The notes beneath the pieces are model-generated. The model was given only the letters and a program-made list of their open reading frames with translations, had not been told where the DNA came from and did no database searches. This document shows, piece after piece, positions 16,363-24,656 of a stretch of 64,000 nt of DNA. Position numbers and translations under genes: made by a program. The DNA comes from SZUA-309 sp965232595 (lineage in GTDB: Bacteria > Pseudomonadota > Gammaproteobacteria > Pseudomonadales > Azotimanducaceae), in contig OZ246983.1 in assembly GCA_965232595.1 (NCBI GenBank), positions 1,736,001 to 1,800,000 on the forward strand. Reading direction: 5' to 3'. Within the stretch, counting starts at the first letter, position 1; each line of letters starts with the position of its first letter.

Positions 16363-17228
16363 ATGAGCAGATGAACAACCGCGCCTGGCTCGGCGTCCTG
16401 CCGGTGCTGCTGATCGTTGCTTTCAGTGCGGTCATCCCGCTGATGACGGTGGTGAACTACTCGGTGCAGGACATCTTCGACGTCAACACGCGGCTGTTCG
16501 TCGGGCTCGACTGGTACCGGGAGACGCTGCGGGATCCGCGTTTTCTTGATGCCCTCCTCCGCCAGCTCGCCTTCTCCGGCCTGGTTCTGGCCATCGAGGT
16601 GCCGCTCGGCGTGCTGGTGGCCCGGGCCATACCGCGGGACGGGCGCTGGGTCGGGCTGATTCTGGTGCTGCTGGCGGTGCCCCTGCTCATTCCCTGGAAC
16701 GTGGTGGGCACCATCTGGCAGCTCTTTGCCCGACCGGACATCGGCCTCCTCGGCCAGCTGGTGAACGAGCTCGGCATCCCGTTCAACTACACGGCGAGCC
16801 CGACCCATGCCTGGGTGACGCTGATCATGATGGACGTCTGGCACTGGACCTCCCTGGTGGCGCTGCTGGCGTTCTCCGGCCTCACGGCCATTCCTTCGGC
16901 CTGCTACCAGGCGGCGACCATGGATGGCGCCAGCACCTGGCAGGTTTTCCGTCACGTCGAGCTGCCGCGATTGAAGGCGGTGCTGGTGATCGCCGTGCTG
17001 CTCCGGCTGATGGATAGCTTCATGATCTACACCGAGCCGTTTGTGCTCACCGGCGGAGGCCCGGGAAACAGCACCACCTTTCTCTCCCAATACCTCACCA
17101 GCATGGCGGTGGGGCAGTTTGATCTGGGGCCGGCAGCCGCGTTTTCTGTCCTCTACTTCCTCGTCGTTCTGTTGCTGTGCTGGCTGTTCTACACCAGCGT
17201 GATTGCCAACCGCGGAGATGCGCAGTGA
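16359..17228 (+). CDS. glpP: ABC importer permease 1 (GlpP-like)
   Basis: A 289-residue inner-membrane permease with six predicted membrane helices. The cytoplasmic EAA loop is seen as Y-Q-A-A-T-M-D-G-A-S-T-W-Q-V-F-R-H-V-E-L-P, which contacts an ATPase. The start is uncertain: GTG 16359 overlaps the previous stop as GTGA, and ATG 16371 (M-N-N-R-A-W-L-G) is an alternative four codons later; neither has a strong ribosome site. It shares four bases (GTGA) with permease 2. Confidence 0.87.
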
Positions 17229-18031
17229 GCGGTGCCGGTCCTGACAAGCGTGCGCACTGGATACTGCTGCTCTACGGTCTCTATCTGGCGCTGCCGATCT
17301 ACTGGCTGCTGCGGCTGGCGCTGCAGTCGAACCAGGCGATCCTCTCCAACAGCCCGGATTGGACGCTGGCCAACTTCGTCGAGATCTTCTCCAACCCGGT
17401 CTGGTACCAGGGCTTCGCCAACTCGCTCTCCTACGTGCTCATCAACACGGTGATCTCGGTGAGCGTCGCGCTGCCGGCCGCGTACGCGTTCTCGCGCTAC
17501 CGGTTCCTCGGCGACAGGCATCTGTTCTTCTGGCTGCTGTCGAACCGGATGGCGCCGCCGGCCGTTTTCCTGCTGCCGTTCTTTCAGCTCTACTCCGCGG
17601 TTGGCCTGTTCGACACGCCGCTGGCGGTAGCCCTCGCCCATTGCCTGTTCACGGTGCCGCTGTCCGTGTGGATTCTCGAGGGCTTCATGTCGGCGGTGCC
17701 CAGATCGCTCGACGAGATGGCGCGCATCGACGGCCACAGCCTGCCCTACTTCTTCTTCCGGATCTTTCTGCCGACGATTCGTGGCGGCATCGGGGTCACC
17801 GTGTTCTTCTGCTTCATGTTCAGCTGGGTGGAGCTGCTGCTGGCGCGAACGCTGACCGGCAGCGAAGCAAAACCCATCGTGGTGGTGATGACGAGGACGG
17901 TGAGCGCCTCCGGGATCGACTGGGGCGTGCTCGCCGCGGCTGGCGTGCTGACGATTCTGCCGGGCATCGCCGTGGTCTGGTTCGTCCGCCGACATCTGGT
18001 GAAGGGCTTTGCCCTGGGGCGTGTGTCGTGA
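17225..18031 (+). CDS. glpQ: ABC importer permease 2 (GlpQ-like)
   Basis: A 268-residue permease of the MalG type with about six membrane helices. The EAA loop is L-D-E-M-A-R-I-D-G-H-S-L-P-Y-F-F-F-R-I-F-L-P. The GTG at 17225 overlaps the previous stop (GTGA) and gives the usual short cytoplasmic N-terminus, so it is preferred to the longer frame from 17177. It ends by sharing GTGA with the DUF2160 gene. Confidence 0.87.
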   Translation: MSGAGPDKRAHWILLLYGLYLALPIYWLLRLALQSNQAILSNSPDWTLANFVEIFSNPVWYQGFANSLSYVLINTVISVSVALPAAYAFSRYRFLGDRHLFFWLLSNRMAPPAVFLLPFFQLYSAVGLFDTPLAVALAHCLFTVPLSVWILEGFMSAVPRSLDEMARIDGHSLPYFFFRIFLPTIRGGIGVTVFFCFMFSWVELLLARTLTGSEAKPIVVVMTRTVSASGIDWGVLAAAGVLTILPGIAVVWFVRRHLVKGFALGRVS

Positions 18032-18300
18032 GCTGGATGGCCTGGACGCTCCCGACGGCGCTCTTTTTCATCGGCATCGGCCTGGCGCTGCTGTCCATGA
18101 CGATCTGGTCGCTGCGCTCCCCTGACTCTGCCCGGCGCGGCTTCCTGCCGCTCTCCACCACTCGGGGCGACCGCTTTTTCATCAGCCTGCTGGCCGCTGC
18201 CTTCCTGCACGTCGGCTGGCTGGCGCTGACCGATGCCAGCGTGCTGATTGCCAGCGCAATGGCCATCGTGCTCGCTTGCGTCTTGATGCGCTGGGGCTGA
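18028..18300 (+). CDS. glpU: DUF2160 small membrane protein (GlpU-like)
   Basis: A 90-residue protein with three hydrophobic segments (about 6-26, 49-66 and 70-87) and the DUF2160 features W-M-A-W-T-L-P-T-A-L-F-F and T-T-R-G-D-R-F-F. DUF2160 proteins occur almost only inside importer operons of this type, between the second permease and the binding protein, as here; their role is unknown. It starts at GTG 18028 overlapping the previous stop. Confidence 0.87.
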   Translation: MSWMAWTLPTALFFIGIGLALLSMTIWSLRSPDSARRGFLPLSTTRGDRFFISLLAAAFLHVGWLALTDASVLIASAMAIVLACVLMRWG

Positions 18301-18337
18301 ACGGGTTTCAATCCGGCCATTCGAATTTCACTCGAGG

Positions 18338-20170
18338 ATGGCGATGCTGAATTTATACCGACGAGCTGCAGCTGAGACCTGGCGCCCGGACCTCTGCGGG
18401 CTGCGGCTGTGGCTGCTTGGCCTGGCGGCGCTGGCGCTTGCCGGCTGCGGCGACAGTGGCAGCAGCGGCGCCGATGCCGCGGGATCCGCGGTTGAGCCCG
18501 GCGCTGCCGCCGCGGACTTTGCGGCAAACGCCGCGCGCTGGGTGGCCGAGGAGTTTCAGCCGTCCACTCTCGATGAGGCGGCTCAGCTCGAGGAGCTCGC
18601 CTGGTTCACGGAAGCCGCCGCGCCCTATCGCGGCATGCGCATCAACGTGGTTTCCGAGACCCTCACCACCCACGAGTACGAAGCCACCGTGCTGACCAGG
18701 GCGTTCGAGGAGATCACCGGTATCCAGGTCACCCACGACCTGATTCAGGAAGGCGACGTGATCGAGAAGCTGCAGACCCAGATGCAGTCCGGCCAGAACG
18801 TCTACGACGCGTACGTGAACGACTCGGACCTGATCGGCACGCACTCGCGCTACGGCTACGTGGTGCCGCTGTCAGACTTCATGGCCGGAGACGGTGCCGA
18901 TGTCACCCTGCCGACGCTCGACCTCGATGACTTCATCGGCCTGTCGTTCACCACCGGCCCGGACGGCAAGCTCTACCAGCTGCCGGACCAGCAGTTCGCC
19001 AACCTCTACTGGTTCCGCTACGACTGGTTTCAGCGTCAGGATCTGAAGGACGCGTTCCGCGAGCGCTACGGCTACGAGCTCGGCGTGCCCGTGAACTGGT
19101 CTGCCTACGAAGACATCGCTGAGTTCTTCACGGAGCACGTGGGAGAGCTCGACGGCGAGCGGGTCTATGGCCACATGGACTACGGCAAGAAGGACCCGTC
19201 CCTCGGCTGGCGCTTCACGGATGCCTGGCTGTCCATGGCGGGCGCCGGCGATGCGGGTATTCCCAACGGCCTGCCGGTGGATGAGTGGGGCCTCCGGGTG
19301 GAGGGCTGCCGCCCGGCAGGCGCGTCCACCTCCCGCGGTGGAGCGGCCAATGGCCCGGCGGCGGTTTACGCGCTCAGGAAGTACATGGACTGGCTGAAAA
19401 CCTACGCACCGCCAGAAGCCTCGGGGATGACGTTCTCGGAAGCGGGCCCGGTGCCGGCTCAGGGCCACATCGCTCAGCAGATCTTCTGGTACACCACCTT
19501 CACCGCGGACATGATTGCGGACGGTCTGGCGGTGGTGAATGAGGACGGCACGCCGAAGTGGCGCATGGCGCCCTCCCCGCGCGGGCCGTACTGGTCTGAG
19601 GGCATGAAGCTCGGCTACCAGGACACCGGCGCCTGGACTTTCCTCGAGAGCACGCCGCTGGAACGGCGCAAGGCGGCCTGGCTGTACGCCCAGTTTGTGG
19701 TGTCGAAGACTGTGTCGCTGAAGAAAACGCTGGTGGGGCTGACGCCGATTCGGGATTCAGATCTGCGCTCGCAGGCGATGACGGAGGCGGCGCCACGGCT
19801 CGGTGGCCTGGTGGAGTTCTACCGCAGCCCGGCCCGGACGGCCTGGACACCCACCGGCACCAACGTGCCTGACTACCCGAAGCTGGCCCAGCTCTGGTGG
19901 CCGAACGTGGCGGACGCGGTGAGCGGCGCGGTGTCTCCCCAGGCGGCGATGGATGCCCTGGCGGCGCAACAGGATCGGGTTCTGGAGCGGCTGGAGCGGG
20001 CCGGGATTCAGGGTGAGTGCGGGCCGAAGCTGAACCCGGAGGAAGACCCGGAGGTCTGGCTGTCGCGGCCGGGTGCGCCCAAGCCCAGGCTGGACAACGA
20101 GAAGCCTCCCGGGCAGACCGTGCCTTACGATGCGCTGATTCAGGCCTGGCGCGAAGGCCGAGCTTCCTGA
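18338..20170 (+). CDS. glpV: Extracellular solute-binding lipoprotein (GlpV-like)
   Basis: A 610-residue ABC substrate-binding protein. A hydrophobic stretch ending in the lipobox L-A-G-C (Cys at about residue 36) indicates anchoring to the membrane outside the cytoplasm. The body is a long family-1-type binding protein; the conserved block with N-G-L-P-V-D-E-W-G and S-R-G-G-A-A-N-G-P-A-A-V-Y is typical of the group found with DUF2160. It should capture the substrate, probably glycerol or another polyol. The N-terminus is longer than usual, and ATG 18344 is an alternative start. No glpD or glpK lies next to it. Confidence 0.87.
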   Translation: MAMLNLYRRAAAETWRPDLCGLRLWLLGLAALALAGCGDSGSSGADAAGSAVEPGAAAADFAANAARWVAEEFQPSTLDEAAQLEELAWFTEAAAPYRGMRINVVSETLTTHEYEATVLTRAFEEITGIQVTHDLIQEGDVIEKLQTQMQSGQNVYDAYVNDSDLIGTHSRYGYVVPLSDFMAGDGADVTLPTLDLDDFIGLSFTTGPDGKLYQLPDQQFANLYWFRYDWFQRQDLKDAFRERYGYELGVPVNWSAYEDIAEFFTEHVGELDGERVYGHMDYGKKDPSLGWRFTDAWLSMAGAGDAGIPNGLPVDEWGLRVEGCRPAGASTSRGGAANGPAAVYALRKYMDWLKTYAPPEASGMTFSEAGPVPAQGHIAQQIFWYTTFTADMIADGLAVVNEDGTPKWRMAPSPRGPYWSEGMKLGYQDTGAWTFLESTPLERRKAAWLYAQFVVSKTVSLKKTLVGLTPIRDSDLRSQAMTEAAPRLGGLVEFYRSPARTAWTPTGTNVPDYPKLAQLWWPNVADAVSGAVSPQAAMDALAAQQDRVLERLERAGIQGECGPKLNPEEDPEVWLSRPGAPKPRLDNEKPPGQTVPYDALIQAWREGRAS

Positions 20171-20217
20171 GCTGATCCGGATCGTGGCCAGGTAGGTTAG
20201 TAAAGACTTACTGGCAG

Positions 20218-20242
20218 AAAAAAGGCCGCCTTTCGGCGGCCT
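20218..20242 (-). terminator. Intrinsic terminator of the small secreted-protein gene
   Basis: On the minus strand, AGGCCGCC-GAAA-GGCGGCCT is a perfect 8-bp stem with a GAAA loop followed by a run of seven T including the last stem base. It lies 73 bases after the stop codon of the minus-strand gene at 20315-20656. On the plus strand no T-run follows, so it should act mainly on the minus-strand transcript. Confidence 0.85.
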
Positions 20243-20314
20243 GTCAGGCAGCTGCTTTCCTGGGAGGGGTGTCGGTCAGCCAGCTGCCTGGAGGTCGAAG
20301 CGGTAAAGCCGCTA

Positions 20315-20656
20315 TCAGTTGCCGGCTACCTGCACGGCGTCGGAAGCTGCTGCGTAGTGGGTGTAAGCCACACCGTTGTTGCTCAGCAGGCGACCACTCT
20401 TGGTGGTTTCGCAGCTGAAGCCCACCTCGACGCGCTGGCCGTCTTCCCAGGCGGTGGCGTTGATGTAGTAGCTACGGCTGTCAGCATTGTTGCTGATCAG
20501 GTACTCGCGCTCTGTAACCAGGCCGGTGAACTCGCTCTCGTTGGCTTCCAGGCAGGCCTGGTAGCCGCGGAACTCGCTGTCGCTGCTGGTTTGGGCTACT
20601 GCGGTCGCGCTCAGAAGGGCGGCGGCTGCGGCAATCATCAGGGGTGATTTCTTCAT
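20315..20656 (-). CDS. Small secreted protein of unknown function
   Basis: A 113-residue protein with a Sec signal peptide: K-K-S-P-L then a hydrophobic A/L-rich stretch and a likely cut after A-V-A-Q (about residue 22). The mature part has two Cys residues (Q-A-C-L-E and F-S-C-E-T) that could form a disulfide, and aromatic-rich beta segments. The frame continues to 20677, but ATG 20656 has AGAGGA at 5-base spacing and a normal signal-peptide start, so it is chosen. I do not recognise the family. It is divergent from the LysR gene and has its own terminator. Confidence 0.8.
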   Translation of the reverse strand: MKKSPLMIAAAAALLSATAVAQTSSDSEFRGYQACLEANESEFTGLVTEREYLISNNADSRSYYINATAWEDGQRVEVGFSCETTKSGRLLSNNGVAYTHYAAASDAVQVAGN

Positions 20657-20713
20657 GGGTTCCTCTCGCTCTTTCATTGGCGGCGATCCTGCCGCGGGTG
20701 TTACTTAATAAGT

Positions 20714-20728
20714 GTTACCTAAGGTAAC
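20714..20728. promoter_or_regulatory. Palindrome GTTACCTAAGGTAAC (candidate operator)
   Basis: A perfect inverted repeat with 7-base arms and one central base lies in the gap between the secreted-protein gene and the divergent LysR gene. LysR proteins typically bind T-N11-A sites of this kind near their own promoter, and this one fits (T-TACCTAAGGTA-A). Binding by the adjacent LysR is inference. Confidence 0.55.
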
Positions 20729-20737
20729 GATTAGTCG

Positions 20738-20766
20738 TTGACCTGGGAATAAAAGTAACGTAGAAC
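20738..20766 (+). promoter_or_regulatory. Sigma-70-like promoter for the LysR gene
   Basis: TTGACC (20738-20743), a 17-base spacer and TAGAAC (20761-20766) match the consensus at 5 of 6 and 4 of 6 positions. The -10 overlaps a second inverted repeat, AGAAC-AAG-GTTCT (20762-20774), which could allow repression. It lies 47 bases before the ATG. Confidence 0.5.
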
Positions 20767-20812
20767 AAGGTTCTCACTTATGTTGTACCCCCTCTGATCA
20801 AGGTAGATCGAT

Positions 20813-21796
20813 ATGTCCATGGCTTCGGGCTATGAGGTGGACTGGAATCTCGTGCGGACCTTCGTCTCTGTGGTGGAGGCTGGCAGCCTGTCCGGCGCGG
20901 CGCGGGCCCTGGAGCTCGCGCATCCGACGGTGGCCCGGCACATTCAGCAGCTGGAGAGCCAGTTAGGCGTTGCCCTGTTCGAGCGGTCGGCCAGCGGCCT
21001 GGCCCTCAACGACGCCGGGCAGCGGCTCGCCGACGTGGCCTTTCGCATGCGTCGCGAAGCCAAGGTGCTCGAGTCCGTCGGCGAAAGCGTGCGCTCTGAG
21101 ACCACCGGACGCGTCCGCATCACCATCGCCGAGCTGCTGGCGGATCTGGTCCCGGAGCTACTGGTGCCGCTCAAGGATCTGGAGGGTGCTGATTCCCGTT
21201 ACATAGAGCTCATCGTCACCCGGGAGCGATTGAACCTGCTCGAGCAGGAAGCAGACGTTGCCATCCGCCACATGCGGCCAGAACAGACCGAGCTGGTCTG
21301 CCGCAAGCTGGGCGCGGTGCCCATGGGCGCCTGGGCGAGCGAGGCGTACCTGAGTCGGTTCGGTGCTCCGAGCATGGACACGCTGAAGGAGCACCGCTTC
21401 ATCGATGGCCTGTCCACCCGGGGGTTTACCCTGGCCCTGGAGCGGCTGGGCCATAAGCTGCCCGATTCGAACGTTGCGTTCCGTACGGATTGCCTGCAGA
21501 GCCAGCGCCGAGCGGCGGAGCTGGGCTGGGGGTTGGTTGGCTTGCCGGACTACCTGGCTCGACGCACGCCGGGCCTGATCAAAGTGCTGGGGGACGCACC
21601 GGAAGAAGTTGCTCTCGACATCTGGCTGGTTGCCCGGCCGGCGATGCGCCGGCAGAAGCTGCTGCGGCTTGTCTTCGACACCCTGGTGGATGGCCTCTCA
21701 GAGGCGTTCGGGGCGCCTCAGCCGCTGCCGGCTCACAGCGCCCGGCCGCCCGAAGAGCTCGCTTCCGCAGCGCCGGCACCGCTGGCTGCCGGGTAA
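20813..21796 (+). CDS. LysR-family transcriptional regulator
   Basis: A 327-residue regulator. Residues about 9-67 form the winged helix-turn-helix: W-N-L-V-R-T-F-V-S-V-V-E-A-G-S-L-S-G-A-A-R-A-L, then P-T-V-A-R-H-I-Q-Q-L-E. The rest is a periplasmic-binding-protein-like effector domain. It resembles the single-copy LTTRs that use the E-L-A-H-P-T-V variant of the recognition helix. The target is unknown; the divergent secreted-protein gene is the natural candidate. Its last 64 bases overlap the 3' end of the convergent sulfatase gene, and the Ala/Pro-rich tail there may be non-structural. Confidence 0.92.
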   Translation: MSMASGYEVDWNLVRTFVSVVEAGSLSGAARALELAHPTVARHIQQLESQLGVALFERSASGLALNDAGQRLADVAFRMRREAKVLESVGESVRSETTGRVRITIAELLADLVPELLVPLKDLEGADSRYIELIVTRERLNLLEQEADVAIRHMRPEQTELVCRKLGAVPMGAWASEAYLSRFGAPSMDTLKEHRFIDGLSTRGFTLALERLGHKLPDSNVAFRTDCLQSQRRAAELGWGLVGLPDYLARRTPGLIKVLGDAPEEVALDIWLVARPAMRRQKLLRLVFDTLVDGLSEAFGAPQPLPAHSARPPEELASAAPAPLAAG

Positions 21797-23526
21797 GTGA
21801 CCTCCTCGCTCAGGGCGTGGCCGTAGCGTACGGCCCGAGCCCGGAGCAGCCCTTCCGGCGGTGTGATCGCCTCACCATCGTGCAGGCGCCAGCCGCTGCC
21901 GGTGTTTATCTCCACCGAAGCACCCTCGGATGCGTTCACCACCAGCGCACCGTTTGCCGATCTGGTAATGGTGGGCACAGCGGTGCCTGGCTGCTCGCCG
22001 CCTGGCCAGAAGCGTTCGGCCATCTCGGCTTCATCTTCATCTGCCAGATCGGGGATCCGCAGCCGCCACTCGGCGTAGGCCATGCGCATTCGTGTCAGCG
22101 TTTCTAGATGCGCCGGGTCTTCTGCAAGGTTGTTGATCTCGAACGGATCCGCCTGCAGGTCGTACAACGCTTCCGCAGGCCGCGGCTCGAACCAGAGCGC
22201 TGCGGCCGGGCTCAAGGTGCCGGCATCGTGATGGCGCCAAAGCGTCCGCATGATCCGACCCTGGTCGCGGTAGTCGAGGTGGAAGGCGCCTGGCGTATTC
22301 GGGGCGAAGTAGCGCAGATACTTGAAGCGGTCGTCGCGAACGGCGCGCACCCGATCGTACTGCTCGTCCATCCGGTCCCGGCTGGCGTAGAGGTAACGGC
22401 GCTCAGGTGCGTTTTCGCCGAGTCGGTCCTGCCCCTGGTGGTACGGTTCGGGCGCCAGGCCGGCGAGCGCTAGCAGGCTGGGTGCCAGGTCGACAAAGGA
22501 AATCAGCCGCTCGTCCGTATCGCCCGGGCGAAAGTGTGGCGGCTGGAGAGGCGCCGGCCAGCGCACGATCATGGGAACCCTGATGCCCGAATCATGCAGC
22601 TCTCTTTTTGCCCGAGGCAGGGCATCGCCGTGGTCTGTGGTCCAGAGGATGATGGTGTTCTCGAGCTCCCCGTGCGCGGCAAGCATGCGCAGGATGCCGC
22701 CAACCTGAGCGTCCATGATCTGCACGTTGTCATAGTGATCGGCGATGGTCGCGCGCACAGCCGGCTCGTCCGGGTAATAGGGCGGTACAGCCACCTGTTC
22801 GGGATCAGTGCGAGCCGGCAGTCCTGCCCGGGCTGCAACCATGCGGGCGGCAACGGTGCGGCCGCCTTCGGAGTTGGTGTGCTCCGGCAGGAAGGTGGCG
22901 CTCTCGTGGGTGACCAGGAAGTTGATGTGGCCAAAGAAGGGCTGGCCGGCCGGCCGGTCGGCGAGAAAGTCGGGCCAGGACTGATCGAGCCTGAGCGCCG
23001 GCGCCTCGTGATCCCAGATCGATTCCGGGCCGCTACCGGCGAACGGACCGGAGAACTGATAGTCCAGCTTGCGGTCGGTGAAGGTCAGGTAGCCGGCACG
23101 CCGGAAGAGCTCCGGGAAGGCTTTCACCTCCGGCGGCGGAACGGCGAGATAGCGGGCGACCGGCGAGGTGAAGGTGCGCATGTGCATCGCGCCCAGGCTG
23201 ATCTGGTGCATGCCGGTGATGAACGCAGCCCGGCTGGGCGCGCAGACGCCGGCAGAGGTGAAGGTGTTCGGGAAGCGGACGCCAGCCGCTGCCAGCTCGT
23301 CCAGGTTGGGCGTGCGGGCGATCGGGTCGCCGAAGGCGCCGACCCGGGCGCTCAGATCTTCGGCCATCAGCACCAGGATGTTCGGCTGGCCTCTGTCGTC
23401 GTCGGCGATGGCCGATTCCACCGCGCCGGCATCACTGCTGACAAGCCAGACAACGGCTATCAGCGTCACCAGCAGAGAGGGTCGCACATCGCCCGCATTG
23501 GTCGGCGTCTCGAGTCCACTGCTCAT
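21733..23526 (-). CDS. Exported sulfatase with C-terminal beta domain
   Basis: A 597-residue type I sulfatase. An N-terminal hydrophobic stretch (about 17-36) looks like a signal or anchor. The catalytic motif is C-A-P-S-R, in which C95 should be converted to formylglycine; the metal-site sequences P-N-I-L-V-L-M-A-E-D and T-D-H-G-D-A are present. The last about 80 residues (A-S-E-G-A-S-V-E-I-N ... A-V-R-Y-G-H-A-L-S) form a chitobiase/hexosaminidase C-terminal-like domain often found in such sulfatases. It probably removes sulfate from a glycan or other ester outside the cytoplasm. The start has GAGGAG upstream; it follows pldA as a likely operon. Confidence 0.9.
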   Translation of the reverse strand: MSSGLETPTNAGDVRPSLLVTLIAVVWLVSSDAGAVESAIADDDRGQPNILVLMAEDLSARVGAFGDPIARTPNLDELAAAGVRFPNTFTSAGVCAPSRAAFITGMHQISLGAMHMRTFTSPVARYLAVPPPEVKAFPELFRRAGYLTFTDRKLDYQFSGPFAGSGPESIWDHEAPALRLDQSWPDFLADRPAGQPFFGHINFLVTHESATFLPEHTNSEGGRTVAARMVAARAGLPARTDPEQVAVPPYYPDEPAVRATIADHYDNVQIMDAQVGGILRMLAAHGELENTIILWTTDHGDALPRAKRELHDSGIRVPMIVRWPAPLQPPHFRPGDTDERLISFVDLAPSLLALAGLAPEPYHQGQDRLGENAPERRYLYASRDRMDEQYDRVRAVRDDRFKYLRYFAPNTPGAFHLDYRDQGRIMRTLWRHHDAGTLSPAAALWFEPRPAEALYDLQADPFEINNLAEDPAHLETLTRMRMAYAEWRLRIPDLADEDEAEMAERFWPGGEQPGTAVPTITRSANGALVVNASEGASVEINTGSGWRLHDGEAITPPEGLLRARAVRYGHALSEEVTYPAASGAGAAEASSSGGRAL

Positions 23527-23533
23527 CGCTTGC

Positions 23534-23561
23534 TCCTCACTGTGCCTTCCTCACTGTGCCT
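23534..23561 (-). repeat. Tandem 14-bp repeat carrying pldA stop and sulfatase ribosome site
   Basis: TCCTCACTGTGCCT occurs twice in exact tandem at 23534-23547 and 23548-23561. On the minus strand each unit reads AGGCACAGTGAGGA, holding both a TGA (used as the pldA stop in the upstream unit) and GAGGA (the sulfatase ribosome site in the downstream unit). Confidence 0.9.
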
Positions 23562-24549
23562 GCAGGAAGTCGTTGATGGTGAAGCCGATGCCCAGCCGCT
23601 CCACCTTCTGGTCGTAGTCAATCAGGCTCTCGCCGTAACCATTGTAGTAGAGGGCGTAGAGGCGGAAGTGCTTGGTGATCGGGTAGCTCCAGGTGAGCTC
23701 GAAGCCGTTCTCCCGGGTGCCGGGTCTGAACATGGCGGTGAACGTATTCCGGTTCGGCGTCCAGATGGCGCGGATGTCCCCGTAACCCAGGTACTGATGG
23801 ATGTCCGGATTATCGTCGGAGCTTTCGCTCTCCGGAAACCGGTACCAGGCGCGCAGCGCCAGCGACAGGTTTGGCGTCACATCCAGCGCCATCCGGCCCA
23901 TCAGCCTATCCCAGCTGCGTGACAGCGGCTCGCTGCGACCGTTCGACTGGTGGTTGTAGCCCAGGTCCCAGCCGGCAATCTGCACGCCCAGCGGCAGCTT
24001 CGGCCCACCGTAGTGGCGCCAGAAGATCTCCGGCTCGTAGTTGGTTTCCCGGAAAGGTTTGGACAGGGCGCTGTTGTAGGCCTGGAACCAGGACTTGCTG
24101 GTGTAGCCGAACAGCAGGTCGTTGTTGGTGCCGAGCATGCGGCGCCAGAGCGGGAACTTGACGCTGATCTGCAGCACCGCCTCCTGTTTCTGCAGCCTGC
24201 CCTCCTCGTCCGTGACCTCCGGTCGGTTCGGATCGTTGCGCAGGCTGTAGGCGAGCAGGTAGTTGGGTAGGTGCGGCGTCAGGCTGTAGCTCCGGTCCAG
24301 GCTCTGGCGCTCGGCGGCGATCTGCTGGCTGAACGAGGCGACGGGCTCTTCCTTCTTCTCTAGGTTGAGCGCCTCCGCCTCTTCGGCGACGTCGGTGCTG
24401 GCGCATCGGGCCCGGATCTCGAGCACGGTCACCTCCGGAGCCGCCTCGGCGATCTGCCTCAAGTAGCACTGCTCGAGGGCGTCGGCCCGAGCGAGCGTTC
24501 CCAAGCACAGAGCGATGAGGGCGACCGGCAGGGTCGTGATGATGCGCAT
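23551..24549 (-). CDS. pldA: Outer-membrane phospholipase A
   Basis: A 332-residue OMPLA, a 12-stranded outer-membrane barrel that hydrolyses phospholipids when the outer membrane is disturbed. It has a Sec signal (cut near A-R-A, residue 22). The active-site block is N-H-Q-S-N-G-R-S-E-P-L-S-R-S-W-D-R: nucleophile S202 and H200. The position of E. coli N156 (S-R-S-W-N) holds Asp here (D214), which may still support the His. C-terminal motifs Y-P-I-T-K-H, G-Y-G-E-S-L-I-D-Y and the final I-N-D-F-L are typical. It is upstream of, and probably co-transcribed with, the sulfatase. Confidence 0.95.
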   Translation of the reverse strand: MRIITTLPVALIALCLGTLARADALEQCYLRQIAEAAPEVTVLEIRARCASTDVAEEAEALNLEKKEEPVASFSQQIAAERQSLDRSYSLTPHLPNYLLAYSLRNDPNRPEVTDEEGRLQKQEAVLQISVKFPLWRRMLGTNNDLLFGYTSKSWFQAYNSALSKPFRETNYEPEIFWRHYGGPKLPLGVQIAGWDLGYNHQSNGRSEPLSRSWDRLMGRMALDVTPNLSLALRAWYRFPESESSDDNPDIHQYLGYGDIRAIWTPNRNTFTAMFRPGTRENGFELTWSYPITKHFRLYALYYNGYGESLIDYDQKVERLGIGFTINDFLQAQ

Positions 24550-24656
24550 TCAGTTCTCCGACGTGTTGGCCGAGGCCGTATCCTAGCGGAACAGTGAGCA
24601 GGCAAGTCAGTGCCGGAGGCGCTACATTGCCCGCTGATCCAGCACGGGAGACCGCT

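Noticed and set aside
22534..23922. 462-codon plus-strand frame opposite the sulfatase and pldA.
   Set aside because: The minus-strand genes have diagnostic active sites; this frame shows no domain.
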